A stretch of DNA of 64,000 bases, taken from the NCBI RefSeq assembly GCF_000247695.1, contig NW_004624795.1, positions 11,906,747 through 11,970,746 on the forward strand, given 5' to 3'. Source of the stretch: Heterocephalus glaber (taxonomy: Eukaryota > Chordata > Mammalia > Rodentia > Bathyergidae). Below, piece by piece: positions 1-33,379 of this stretch. How positions within the stretch are numbered: the first letter of the stretch is position 1; every line of letters begins with the position of its first letter. Position numbers and translations under genes: made by a program. The notes beneath the pieces were generated by a model. The model had not been told where the DNA came from and did not search any database. It worked only from the letters and a program-made list of their open reading frames with translations.

Positions 1-540
1 GAGGACCCATTTGACCCAGCTATTCCCCTACTGGGTATCTTCCCAAAAGAATTAAAAGAATCATACCACAGCGATATATGTGCACCCATGTTTATAGCGA
101 CACAGTTTGTAATAGCTAAAGCTTGGAAACAGCCCAAGTGCCCATCAACTGGAAACTGGATAAAGACGTAGTTTTTTTCTAAAATGGAGTACTACTCAGC
201 CATAAAGAACGAGAAACTAGAGACATTTATAGCTAAATGGGTGGATATTGAGGCCATACTCTTAAGTGAAATAAATAGGACACACGTGTAAATACCAAAT
301 AGTTTTTCTAGTATGAGAAACTGAAAGTGCAAATAAGGATTAAAACGAATAATTGATAATTTGAAATACGAGGAAAAGAACCAAGGGGGGGGAGGAAAGA
401 AGGGAAAAGAAAAATTATGAGAAAAGAAAAAAATGGAAACAAAGTCTGTGTAAATAGGGAAGGGTGGAGGGGGTGAAGGGCACAGAGGTAAAAAAAAATA
501 AAAACTTAAAAAAAAATAAAAGTATATTCTTTTGTTACCT
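1..540 (+). mobile_element. LINE-1 3' end (late ORF2 plus 3' UTR), decayed
   Basis: The first 280 bases read like the end of L1 ORF2 on the + strand: the stretch coding for a CCCACTACTGGG-type motif, the AATAGC...TTGGAA segment, and the GGAGTACTACTCAGCCATAAA segment are all present but with stops and changes. From about 360 the sequence becomes the purine-rich 3' UTR of this lineage's L1 and ends in an A-rich run near 510-530. The 5' part is outside the window. Confidence 0.8.
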
Positions 541-544
541 TTCA

Positions 545-888
545 AGCCTAAACCAACCTAAGGGACCTGCATCAGCTAGGATGTATAAAAGGCAATGAGG
601 ACACTTGCACACACGGCGCTGGCTGTCCAAGCAGCAGGGACACTTGGTGATCCTCCCAATACTCCCATGCGACAGATGAGGGATCCAAGGGATATGGAGA
701 CTGACAACCCCAGGAGGTCAGAGCTCACCAGACACTCCTCTTGTTTCACTACACTACCTCTGTCTTCCTAATCGGGCTCCTGGCCTCATCCATGCCCCTG
801 AGAGGAAATTGGGAGTGCAAGGGAATCGGGATCTGCATTTTGGCAAGATACCCAGGGCAAGGTTCTCACAGAAAAAAACAATGTAAGA
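545..888. other. Unique sequence, no gene seen
   Basis: Between the L1 tail and the first ID SINE I see no coding signal or clear repeat. A weak MIR-like segment (ACAGATGAGGGATCC near 672) is possible but too short to call. Confidence 0.4.
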
Positions 889-975
889 GAGGGTCAGGGA
901 TTTAGCTCAGTGGTTCTACCACCTGCCCAGTAAGTGCAAGGATCCGAGTTCGATTCCAGGTACCCAAAAAAAACC
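889..975 (+). mobile_element. ID-type SINE
   Basis: Full-length tRNA-derived unit with A box TTTAGCTCAGTGG, B box GAGTTCGATTCC and an oligo-A tail. It lies about 1.5 kb upstream of the DGKE start codon. Confidence 0.85.
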
Positions 976-1051
976 AACAACAACATAAGAGAAATTTCTT
1001 TGGTGGTTTAATGTAGACCGAAGCTGACCTGGAAAACTAAATCAAATACAG

Positions 1052-1156
1052 TTTTTTTGTGGGGGGGGGGGGGGTTTCCAGTACCAGGGATCAAACTCAG
1101 GACCTTGTGCTTGCGAGGCAGGCGCAGCGACACTGAGCTAAATCCCTCGCCCCAAA
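1052..1156 (-). mobile_element. ID-type SINE with adjoining poly-G tract
   Basis: Reverse-strand ID unit ending in CACTGAGCTAAATCC. A run of 14 G (1061-1074) sits where the A tail meets the GGTACC end, an unusual mononucleotide tract likely to be length-variable. Confidence 0.8.
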
Positions 1157-1169
1157 CACAGTGTTTTTA

Positions 1170-1430
1170 ACAAGTTAGATGTCATCAGCTGCGTGACACA
1201 AAGCCTATGCAACCCTCAGCGCCTCGGTGTTCCTTATCTGTAAAATGGGAGTGAGGTATTTAGCATGGTGCTTAGCAAGTCGTGAGACGGAAGCTGGGGT
1301 GCAGTAAGCTGTTGGGAACAGGGCCAGAAAGCAATGCTTTTTGGGGGTGAGCTTCAGCAGGTCTGGCACCTTGAGAACTGGGATCTCCTGCACAGTGCGT
1401 GGCACACAGCAAGCGCTCAGCCAGGGTGCG
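1170..1430 (+). mobile_element. MIR relic
   Basis: The TTATCTGTAAAATGGGAGTGAG core at 1233-1254 and the downstream GTGCGTGGCACACAGCAAGCG segment match the well-conserved parts of the mammalian-wide interspersed repeat. The copy is strongly diverged. Confidence 0.7.
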
Positions 1431-1779
1431 TTTAGAGCAAGAGCGCAGGTGACATTTCTCAATTTTTGACCTGAGCCATCCCATTCTCTAAAGTGTAACA
1501 CTCAAAACAGCCAGTCTTCTCCATTCCAACACGGAAATCATGTCAGCCCCCACGTCCACCAGTAGGGGGAGGGAGGTTGAAGGTCATAGCTAATCTCATA
1601 CTGTAAATTATTCACACTAGAACTTTCTATGATCGCGAATTTAAAGCCCTGGTCCACTCAGCCACCCTCTCTAAAGCTCGGTCGTCAATCCGCCCATTTT
1701 CCACAGCATCAGGCTCCTATTTCACAGTGCCCTGCCCCTCCCAAGTCTGCATCCTCTTCTGCGACCTCAAACCTTTGAC

Positions 1780-2480
1780 CGCTTTCCCCACCCACCTTGA
1801 GCCTCCGCCCCGCCCCCAGCCTTGGCCCTGCCCAGTCACGGGGGTCTCTCCCAGTCGTACGTCCCGCCCACCACTGGCTCCGCCCAACCCTGGGAGGGAT
1901 GCTCTGCGGGCCCCGCCCATCCTTGTCCCCGCCCACTCGTCCGTTGCCCTGCCGCAGGCCTCGCCCTTTACCGGGTCGCCCCGCCGCAGGCCCCTCCCAC
2001 CCCGCACCGGGCGCCGGGCGTGCCCACTCCGCGCGCGCGACCTCCACGCCATCCGCGCACCCTACGTTGGGCTGCGGCGCGAGCTGGGGTCAGCGGCGGG
2101 AGGCCTGGGCTGGAGGCGGGCCCGGGAGTGGCCGGGGCTGAGGCGTGGGTCTCGGAAGGCCCGGCGAGAGGGGCAGCGCGGTGGGCGCGCCGGGAGCCTG
2201 GCGGGAGTGCGAGGCGGCTGCCGGCAGTTACGGACTGACGCCGCCTCTGGACGCCTGGCCTCGTCCCCAGAAGCAGCCTGCGAGCCCCTGTGGCGCCCCT
2301 CCCAGGGCCAGACGCGTGCCAGGCGAAGTGAGGCGGCGCCGGGGCTCCCTGGACCGGACGCGGGCGAGGGGGCGGGACGACGGGCTCAGTGGGCGCCGAC
2401 CCGGGAGACTGGACGGGAGCGGAGGGAGCCGAGCCCCGCCGACCCCGCCTGCTCTCCTAGGCGGGCCTGGCCTGCGGAAG
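1780..2480 (+). promoter_or_regulatory. DGKE: CpG island promoter and 5' UTR of DGKE
   Basis: The sequence becomes very GC- and CpG-rich from about 1780, with many CCGCCC/GGGCGG GC boxes (for example 1805-1816, 1864-1872, 1912-1937, 1978-1986) and no obvious TATA box, as expected for a housekeeping-type promoter. TCTCCTAG at about 2453-2460 resembles a splice acceptor, which would fit the human arrangement of a non-coding first exon and the ATG in exon 2. The matching donor and the transcription start cannot be fixed by eye; GCGTGGGT near 2142 is one donor candidate. The frame of the start codon stays open upstream to at least 2145, but no family member begins there. Confidence 0.8.
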
Positions 2481-24567
<22,087 letters not shown>

Positions 24568-25129
24568 CGTATCATCTGCACAAATGTAGATAGGTGATCC
24601 TCCCGAAGGAGGAATTCTGTACCAGCTGTTCATTTTTCATTTCACTCATAGTACAATGGGTACATGTTCATGTAAGTAGCATTCCCCAAGCTGCCAAACT
24701 CCCAGCTCCTACAAACTCCAATTTTTTCAGCAAGATACTTTGGTCATGTATTACTAACTCTGAAAAAGTCACAGAAAGCATGAAGGTGAAATTTTTTCAC
24801 AGCTGTGTTTGAGAGTGGGGCTCTCCCTGAAGTATGCGCTGTCTCATTGCTTTTTCTTGAACAACACATATTGGATGGACAGGATGTGGGTGGAAAGATC
24901 ATGTCCATCTTAATTTTTAGTGCGGTGACACCATACCACATTACAAACCAATTTGCTTTCTTTGAGAGGAAACTTCAGACCAGCATGGTTGGTGCTGGGT
25001 GTCCGTGGCAGCATGCCTCTGCGGACTTCCTGTGCCCTAAACAAGTGAGTCCCCACGGAGTGATTTCCAGAAAACCTGAGAGGAATGTAAAAGAAAGACA
25101 AAACGTAAAATGTTTAAGTCCTTCAGTTT

Positions 25130-25213
25130 TCTTTTTGTGGTGCTGGGGATTAAACCCAGATCCTTACAGATTCTAAGCAAGTGCTGTATCGCTGAGCTAC
25201 AACTCCAGCCCCA
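25130..25213 (-). mobile_element. ID-type SINE, diverged
   Basis: GGTGCTGGGGATTAAACCCAG through GCTGAGCTACAACTCCAGCC. Confidence 0.75.
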
Positions 25214-25894
25214 GGATCTTTTTTTATATAAGAAGAGAACCAGATAGGTGAATTGTTCTTAAAAAGCATTTAGAGCACTTTGGATTGAAAGTTACGGGTT
25301 CCAAACTGGACAGTTCACCGAATTCTCTTTTGATTAAAAGACAGTGTCCACAACTCAAAAAAATATATAAATGCTTAAACTCAACAGTCAAATGAATTGT
25401 TCAAAAAAAAGTCAAGACTGTCATGTTTTCAAGGTTCAGTAGTTCTTGTTGTATTTTTGGAATACAGTAGTCTTTTGTATCTAACATACTTGACAAAATT
25501 CCCCCTTGGGGAAGGTAAGTGGACAGAAGCCTCTGCTAAAATGTTTATATCATATTTATTTTACAGTAAGAGAGAGAGATATATTTTTAACTTATTTATT
25601 ATTTATTGTGGTATCAGACTTGTGTTTAGTGTTTACACTGGAATTATATAGCTTTATTTAGTAAGTTAAATTGGTCACATACATTGTGCAACTGCTACTC
25701 CCAGTCAGATAATTAAATCCTAACTTAATTCTCCTGACAGATATACCACCAAGATGTTCTCACTTATCAGTGTTTAGGAGGGAGGCCATGAAAAGCACTG
25801 AGCACCTACTGCTTCTGGACGACCAAAAGCTTTGTTCCACTGCTAGTTGTCTCTTGGTTGGCAAATACGTTTTAAAGGGTGGTTCCGTGACTGC

Positions 25895-25908
25895 CCACTA
25901 GAGGGCGC
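25895..25908 (+). promoter_or_regulatory. CTCF core motif, perfect match
   Basis: CCACTAGAGGGCGC fits the degenerate CTCF core CCASYAGRKGGCRS at all 14 positions. It sits in CpG-containing, non-repeat sequence 1.3 kb after the DGKE stop. Sequence match only; occupancy is inferred. Confidence 0.65.
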
Positions 25909-26350
25909 TCTTCGGCTGTTGTCAGCCGCAGCCCCGGCCCTGCAGCCAGGCACACCGAGGCGTCCAGCCTGGAGTTTTTCTGACAGATGGTCCATTTGTG
26001 AGCTTGGTGCTCTTTCATGAAATTACTGTAATCTCTGGAAGATAAGAATGTATCCCCCAAAACCATTAGCTTCCTTTAAGGATCCGCTCTGAAGCTATCA
26101 CCCACGAATTGCCATGAACTTCAGTTTGAGTCACCTCAGGCCCATGCCATGTTTTGAAAGAACTCAGTAAATGTAGGCCGTTACCTACCACGTCATATAG
26201 AATACTTTTATCTTGCTAAATTAACCCCTTCCAGATCTCCACAGGTGATGCTAAATTCTAGGATTTGAAAGATTTTGTTCCCAAGTCTGTTTTCAGCTTA
26301 TTCATTCACATTTTATAGTAGGTAACCCACTCACAGAAGTGGTGGGAAAA

Positions 26351-26475
26351 GCCAGGCATGGTGGTGCACACCTGTAGTCTCAGCCCTTGGAAGGCTGAGG
26401 CAGGAGGACTGCCATGAGTTCAAGGCCAGCCTAGACTACATAGTGAGACCCTGTCTCTGAAATAAAAAAAAAGTT
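26351..26475 (+). mobile_element. B1-type SINE in DGKE 3' region
   Basis: GCCAGGCATGGTGGTGCACA through CCCTGTCTCTGAAATAAAAA. Confidence 0.88.
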
Positions 26476-28099
26476 GTTTTGTCAGTTTTCCTTTATGGAT
26501 GATCATATTTTGAGTATTATGAAATTTATCCTTTAATTCATAATCAAGACAGTTACAGATACCACATTTCATAAATACAGTGTCATATTTACTTTGTTGT
26601 AGGCTGTATTATACCTATAACTGGTATTGCTAACTATAGTAGAAACAAAGCAGTTAATTTGGGAAATAAGAATTAAAACAACCAAGAAACTGCATAGGTT
26701 TTTTTAATTGCTAAAACTATTCTAACCACAATGTTACACTGGATTTACAACAGATTAATGAACAATGCTTTCATTTATTTAAACAAATTAATTTTTCAGT
26801 TATAATCTGGTGAGGTATTTTCTTTTCCGACTGGCCCTTCATAAAGTTTTTCTGCTGCCTTGTTCACTCATTCAGACTTAATTTTTCTTTAGGAAAGTTA
26901 TTTCAGAATTCTGTGTCATAAAATATAATATTATCTTGTTTTAGCAAAATTCACCTACCTTTTTAGGAACTAGTTACCCACCGTTTCTGATAAATATATA
27001 GGCATGTGCCTTGTTTAAATGAATACAATTTGTAAGACTTCATGTTCACAAGTTATATAGTAGAGTAATAATTGTTTATATTACCAGGGATTCTGTACAT
27101 TACAAAATAATGTAAGATTTTTCCATTTAAAATTTTCTTGGTATTAAATAACTTCTACATTCTCAGGAAAAAATATAAGAAGTAAATCTTATTTCCTTAT
27201 CTGTTGCCACATTTCTCTCATCTTTTACTGCCCTAATATATTCCTAATTCCTGTAAACTTATGGCTAAAACAGTGAAAACCTGGCAGCTCGTTACATGAT
27301 AACGTTCAGTGCTTTGTTATATTTAGTAGGAGCCAAACGGCCTTGTGTTTTAGAATACAAATTGCCTATTAAGATGACATAAGTGTTTTAGGTTTTCTGC
27401 AACTACTTACTAGCTGTGAACCTTTAATGTGGCTATTGTTTATAAAAATTTTATATTCAAAATTATTTGTCTTTATTTTTTTAGGGTGTGTCAAAACATG
27501 TAGTATTTGCTTTTTGAAATACATTTGCCTACGTGGAGTTGTAAAATACACAGAGACTCAGAAACTGCAGTCCTTTTTGCGCTGTAAAAATGAATACTAC
27601 CAGCATGTCAAAAGAAAAATAATTTGCATTTGTAATATAAACTACAATTGTAGCCAATGTATGTTTTAGGATTTTTAATTTGCGCTAACTGGAAAATTTA
27701 ACGGTTATGGTAATTTACAGATTAATATGGACCTGAATACCCAATTTGGACGAAAAGAGTCAGTAGAATAGGTGATAGTTTTGTGCAGCTTTCATTCAAA
27801 ATGATAATATTGAAGCAAGAACCAGCGTTTTATTTTAAAAATACTGTTTTTGTTTTTAAATTTTACCCAATTTAGGACAGTGGAATGTTAGATTTATTTT
27901 TTTAAATCTAGAAATTTAAGAAAAAAAAGTTTTGTGACTCTGCCCCAACCCAACTGAAGGTAACTCTCGGCAGCAAGACAGGAGAGGTCGGTTTTGCTTT
28001 TCGACCCAGTGTCTGCCTTTCTCTGCCGGTCGGCGGCCGGGTCTCCTGTGTCCGAGGCATCCTCTGCACGCTGCGCAGTGTCAGAGCCAGGCCGGCCCG

Positions 28100-28205
28100 G
28101 CAGGGGGCGCACGTCTGTGATCCCCGCACTCGGGAAGCCCTCAGCGAGTTCAGGGCCAGCCTGGGCTACACAGCGGACCGGACCGTGTCTCAGAAAAGAA
28201 AACAA
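28100..28205 (+). mobile_element. B1-type SINE with CpG-rich head
   Basis: CGGCAGGGGGCGCACGTCTG through GGCCAGCCTGGGCTACACAG and GTGTCTCAGAAAAGAAAAC. The head shows 13 of 14 matches to a CTCF core (28096-28109), and the element is unusually rich in CpG. Confidence 0.7.
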
Positions 28206-28708
28206 AACAAAAACACGAACCAGAACCAGGCAGGCAGGTGGGAATGGGACCTCGGAATTTCGGTTTTTATTAATAGGCAGCGGGACGATGCTGGTGCGCA
28301 CTGAAACCGAAACCTGAAAGCTGCCTGGGTGCGCCTCATGCGCTCAGCCCCGGCTTTTGAAAAACTTTAACGGGATGTTTAAGAGTGGTTTTCCTTCACT
28401 CTGCTAACTGCCATCTTTGCCCGAAACTGACCTTCTGTAGAAACTGAAAAATGTGTTTGCATCCTGTCCAAACTGACGTGTTTGCTGTTACGTGAAAACT
28501 GGTAGCTGCAGTTTGCACGCGGAGCTGGAGTCTTTAGTCCGATGACAGCGAGGAGTTGCTTTGGGACTGGAAGAGGGGACCCCGAGGGGCATGAGCCTGG
28601 GAGGCTCCCAGCTTCTCACCTCTTTCAGGCCCTGCAGCCCATGTATGCCAGGTGCCATACAAGATTTTAGCGGCTAAAACACTTCCACTATTTAGAAATG
28701 ATTGTTTG

Positions 28709-28857
28709 GGGGGTTTTTTGTTTTTGTTTTTGAGACAAGGTCTCACTATGTAGTTCCATCTGGCCATGAACTCACTGTAGCCCAGGCTCGCAGCGATCCT
28801 CCTGCCTCAGCCTCCTGAGTGCTGGGGTTACAGGCATGTGCCACCACACCTGGCTGA
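28709..28857 (-). mobile_element. B1-type SINE
   Basis: Reverse element with the TTTTTG tail; flanks carry CTATTT. Confidence 0.85.
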
Positions 28858-28859
28858 TT

Positions 28860-30560
28860 CTACTATTTTTTTTAATGAGTTTGGGAGCCACTGCTTTAAT
28901 GACTCTTGTCACCTGTTTGATTTTCTACTAATTTTACGTTTTCACACACCTGATGTTTATTGTTGAACAGACTAGGGGTCTCAGTTACTGCTTAGAATGT
29001 GGCCACGTGGTCATTTCACAATTTTTAAAGGCATTTTGTTGCATAGTAAAGCACCAAACTTAGCATCTGTTCCTGTTTGTAACTGTGGTATAAAATGATC
29101 TGTGCGTTTAACTGGTTTTTATGTAAATACACACATCTCTTTGGTCAGGTAGTCTTGACAGTGTAGTCACCACCTGGGGTTTGCAGGTCTCCAAAAGGTA
29201 CATTCCGAGGCTCTGGGGAAGAAGTCCGCGGAGCCTTCCTCTGACACAGAAGTCCTTCACACGCGAGCCGTCTGGGAACGGTGACTAGCCGAGTCGCCGC
29301 GCTAGACAGCTCCCGGCCGGCCCCTGTGAGGCGCCTCGGGGCCCTCGCCCTCACCCTGGCCCTCCGGAAGGCACAGCGCGGAGTGCACTAAACAGGAAAA
29401 GAGCTGCGTCTAGGGAATTTCCATCGTGTGCTTTTCGGTGACTGGCGGATGTGGAAGGGGACAGCTGGAACGTTGGATTGTTTTCCTCGCTCCTCGGGCA
29501 CTGTCCAGGAGGGCGTCCTGAGGGGTGAGCTGAGGGGCTGAGAACAGTCCCAGGGTCCGGCAGGCTGCGCTGTGGCCGAAGAAGTCTGGAGCATCAGCGC
29601 TGGAGCCCGCCCCCGCCCTGTGTGACCCGCTCCCAGAGCCCTGCGGACCGAGTGGCACCGGGCTGGGGTCGCTGAGTCGGCCCTTCGCCCTCCAAGAGGC
29701 TGACTGCTGGGGTCTCAGGACCCACGCGGACGCCTCCACTTGAGCAGCCCGTTGCTCTTGCATTCTCCCCCCACCAGCCACAGTGGTCACACCCACCACT
29801 GAATTCCCCTGTTCATTGCTTTTGTTGTGTTGGGTCGGTCTTGTGTGGTCGTTCCCTACAGACAGAAATGCAAATCTAAGCACTTGATATGTTGAAGGTG
29901 GTTGCTTGTTTTTAATGGAATTAAAAGTGCAGCACTTAAAAAGTGTGGCCTTGGGTTTTTTGACCCACTGTTGAGATAAAATAAGTGGCTCTGAGGTAGT
30001 TTCCGACAAATGGGACAAATGGTTCTTGGTCTACAACAGTGCAAACATACTTCGTGGCAAATTCTGAGTTAGATGCTCTTGGGAAAAACAAACTCCTATT
30101 GGGTGGCTTGCTAGCCTGGGGCAGAGTGTACACACGACATCAGGAAAACACCGGAATCCAGAGTGCCTGACCTTGGGGAAGCAGCCCAGCTCCAAGAGAG
30201 CCGGTTTTTATAAAAAGAAAAAGGAAAGGCAGACCTTTTCTACAAATCATAATTTTTAAGTCTTGATTGGCAGCTAAGTGAGTCTCTAGCGTATCACAGG
30301 GCTCTGGCGGTGACAGCTGGGTGCGTGGCAGCACCGCAGTAGGCCTGGCAGAAGTGTGTTTGTCTCCTCCCATTTGAGTCCTCATCAGGCTTTATGGTCC
30401 ATCAGCTATGATCCAGTTTCACGTAACAGTTTGTGACAGGTGACCTTTTTTTTACTTTATTATATATTAGAGGAAAAAACCGTGGTCCAACTTTATTCAT
30501 TCAACTTTAGCCAGCAAGTCTTTTTAATTTTTGAATAACAAAATTCACTGATCATTTGCA
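28860..30560. other. Repeat-free 1.7 kb with GC-rich core
   Basis: No SINE is recognised here. The part at 29150-29770 is CpG-bearing. A 202-codon reverse-strand frame (29410-30018) has no domain I recognise and low-complexity composition; it is more likely a by-product of GC content than a gene. Confidence 0.4.
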
Positions 30561-30584
30561 CGCATTTAAATAGTGTTAAGGCCA

Positions 30585-30736
30585 GGAGTTTTTGGGGTTT
30601 TTGTTTTGTTTTGGGGGGGTGGTTTTTTTGAGACAGGGTCTCGCTATGTAGTTCAGGCTGGCCTTGAACTCACATCCTCCTGCCTTAGCCTCCCAAGTGC
30701 TAGGATCACAGGCATGTGCCACCATGCCCAGCCCAA
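30585..30736 (-). mobile_element. B1-type SINE
   Basis: Preceded by a T/G-rich tail; target AAGGCCAG on both sides (30579 and 30735). Confidence 0.88.
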
Positions 30737-30900
30737 GGCCAGTGATTTCCTGATCAAACATTTCAAACATGAATTCTACAACTGTAAAAGCTACTGCAGT
30801 TCATGAGGAAAGCTCTCTTATCAAATAGTTTCTTAAATAGCACCAGCACACATGCATTGGACCCTTAGCTGTTGTGCTAGATACTTTATTTTAGCATAAC

Positions 30901-31075
30901 TTTTTTTTTCTTGGTAGTGTTGGAGATTGAACCCAGGGTGGCTGTACCACTGAGCTATCCCCAGCCATTTTTATTTTTTGAGACAGCCTCTGAGTTGCCC
31001 AGGCTGGCCTCAAAATCACAGGCCTCCTGCCTCAACCGTCCGTGTAGCTGGGACTGTGGGTGCAATATGGCACTC
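30901..31075 (-). mobile_element. B1-dID-type dimeric SINE, antisense
   Basis: ID half 30901-30968 (TGGAGATTGAACCCAGG ... CTGAGCTATCCCCAGCC) directly followed by B1 half with GAGACAGCCTCTGAGTTGCC. Confidence 0.75.
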
Positions 31076-31780
31076 AGCTCTGCTCTAACATGCTCACTTC
31101 TGCAGCGGAGGAGGGCCTAGCTGCAGTGACTTTCTGTTCCACATTAACAGAGCAGCTCACGAATGATGCAGGAGCCTGCTTTAATTTGGCACACGACCGT
31201 CAGGGTCAGTGCGGAAGCTTGCCTTGTGGCCATGACTCGGGCGGTGGCAGTGGACTCCTGGACCAATTCGACACCCACCCAACCAGGGGAAGAGGGCACA
31301 GATAAGGAGAGGGAGAGTCCATCATTCCCAGATAGCGGGGCATTGTGTAAACGGGAACATACAAACAGCACCATGTGGCCCGGCCTAAGTGGTGTCACAT
31401 CAGACAACACTTGACTAGGAAACAATTTTAGGTAAAGTAATTCCTGTCACAAACCCAACTGTGTACACGGTGCAGACACCCTTTCTGCTTGCCCGGTGAG
31501 TGCCTGTGCCCGGGAGGTGGATGACTGCCAGAGCCACACGGGGGTGGGCACCCGTCCAGGCTTGGGGCTCCAGAAACCGAACAGGGTTTGTTGGCCCTTT
31601 CCTTTCATGCCCACGGTTACTCCATCCTCTGCCAAGTTCAAGGCTTCCTGGCCTCTGGTGAGTCACAAGCGGACCCAAAGCGACCTCCTCCCTCCGCCAT
31701 CCTCCCTCCTCCATGCCTGCAGCTAAGCGCAGACAGCAGAACTTTGCAGCCAACTCCAGGGCTCCACAAAGAAGAATCCC
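31076..31780. other. Unique sequence, no gene seen
   Basis: Moderately GC-rich, many short frames on both strands but none with a recognised domain or splice signals. Confidence 0.4.
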
Positions 31781-31783
31781 TGA

Positions 31784-31962
31784 AGCCAGGCCCTATGGGG
31801 CACACCTGTGTCCCAACTACTGGCACCTAAGGCAGAAGGGTCTCAGGTTCAAGGCCAGCTGTGAAACTTGGTGAGACCCCATCTCAAAATGAAGAGGGCT
31901 GGGGATATAGCTACACAGGAGGCCCTGGGGCTTCAGTCCCCACTGCTGAAAAAGCAAAACTG
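31784..31962 (+). mobile_element. B1-dID-type dimeric SINE
   Basis: B1 half (AAGCCAGGCCCTATGGGGCA ...) to CATCTCAAAATGAA, then GGGCTGGGGATATAGCTACA and GCTTCAGTCCCCACTGCTG. Confidence 0.7.
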
Positions 31963-32293
31963 AACCAAAGACCCCAGTCCTCACTGCGTGTCGCAGACAT
32001 AGTACAACCTGCCAGTGAACCGGTCCTGCCTGCCCAGTTCTGACTCAGCCGAAAGCCCCCAGAGAGCTCAGTAACCAGGCTCGGGAGAGCTAGTGGCAGA
32101 GGAACATTTCAGGGAAAAAGAAAGTGATATTCAGCCTGTGCATGGTGAGATGGCAAGCAGCCAAGGCTGATGTGGAGGATTAGTGGGTGGTGAACTCAGA
32201 GAAACAGCAGGTGACCAAGTTGTAGTCTTAAGAGGCTAAAGTGTGTCAGCCTTAAGTCTGAACTTTAGGGTGCCGTATACAAAATGGTACTTC

Positions 32294-32371
32294 TGCTGGG
32301 GATCTAGCTCAGTGGCACCTTGCCTGCCTTGTAAGTACAAGGTCCCGAGTTCGATCCCTAGTACAAAAAAC
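32294..32371 (+). mobile_element. ID-type SINE
   Basis: Target ACAAAATGGTACTT / ACAAAATGGTATTT (32279 and 32377). Confidence 0.92.
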
Positions 32372-32402
32372 TTACAAACAAAATGGTATTTCAGGATTAC
32401 TT

Positions 32403-32525
32403 GGGGAAGAGCCGGTGTGGTGGTGCACCTTGCAATCCCAGCCCTGGGGAAGCTGAGGCAGAAGGACCACCGAGAGTTCAAGGGCACCCTGAACTGCATA
32501 GAGAGACCCTGTCTCAAAAAACCAA
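32403..32525 (+). mobile_element. B1-type SINE
   Basis: GAGCCGGTGTGGTGGTGCAC through CCCTGTCTCAAAAAACC. Confidence 0.85.
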
Positions 32526-32680
32526 AGACAAACAAAAAGAATGAATTTGTTCAGTAAATATTGTGTGCACTCTGTGGATGATGAAAATGAGGAAGCACAG
32601 TGGCAAGGTCACACATATATGGCCCAGGCCAAATCCTAAGTCAGTAAATTACAAGGCGCTCTCGTAAAACAGACAGTTTA

Positions 32681-32767
32681 GCAGCTGGGGATGTGGGTCA
32701 GTGGCAGAGCACTTGCCTACGATGTATGATACCTCTAGGTTTAATCCCCAGCTCCAGAAAAAAAAAT
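32681..32767 (+). mobile_element. ID-type SINE, older subfamily
   Basis: GCTGGGGATGTGGGTCAGTGG and GGTTTAATCCCCAGCTCC, ending in A8; the ending AGCTCC resembles classic ID rather than the GGTACC subfamily. Confidence 0.75.
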
Positions 32768-32769
32768 GT

Positions 32770-33370
32770 TTAATAAATTTATCATTTATATAGTCAGCAA
32801 AAGGAATAAGCCAGAGGCACCAGGTCCCCACACCAAAAAGCACACCTCTGAAACGAAGGGGGCCTGCTGACTGCAGCATGACTGGGACCCCATGTCTGAG
32901 GGGAGGTGGCCCTGGGCAGGACATCCTCACCTCCACTGAGCCCCAGGAGATGAAAATCTCTCGGGACAGCCCAGAGGGCAGCAAGCACAGGACGCTGCAG
33001 CAGCTCCCAGGCCTGCCCACCTCCCACAGCCAAAGATCACAGGGCATCCTGCCAGGACTCACACAAGGTACTGTGCAGAGTCACCCTGAAGCCACCATGC
33101 CGCTGTCCCCCACCCAGGGGAGCCAGGCTCTGAGGAACAGCAGAGGGGAGTGGTTGTAGACACAGGACTGTGAAGCAACTCTGGGACACGCAGGTAGAAG
33201 TGACAGCGCTGGGTGGCACCAAGGGTAGATTGCGATATTTGCAGAGCAGGTGCTAGGACTGGGTGCACCAGTGCCACAGTCCAGGGTCCTGAGTTCAGGT
33301 CCTGGCTGTGTGACTAAGTGTGTGCTGTGGTCACCTCACTATAGCTGCGTGACACATTACCTGAAAACTT
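32770..33370. other. Unique sequence, no gene seen
   Basis: No repeat or coding signal recognised; frames on both strands lack known motifs. Confidence 0.4.
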
Positions 33371-33379
33371 AGGAGTGAA

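Larger units (their letters stand above)
24568..28700 (+). other. DGKE: Probable DGKE 3' UTR (end not determined)
   Basis: Long AT-rich sequence with few repeats follows the stop codon, in line with the long 3' UTR of DGKE in other mammals. It contains an ID-like SINE (-) 25130-25213 and a B1 (+) 26351-26475. The 26480-27900 part is SINE-free, unusually for this window. No unambiguous AATAAA outside the SINE tails could be tied to the true end. Confidence 0.55.

Noticed and set aside
889..960. tRNA genes suggested by A and B boxes
   Set aside because: All such hits carry the ID SINE layout with an A-rich tail and lack a foldable anticodon stem and full acceptor stem.
29410..30018. 202-codon reverse frame as a gene
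   Set aside because: No domain, no splice context, biased composition; kept only as a low-interest observation.
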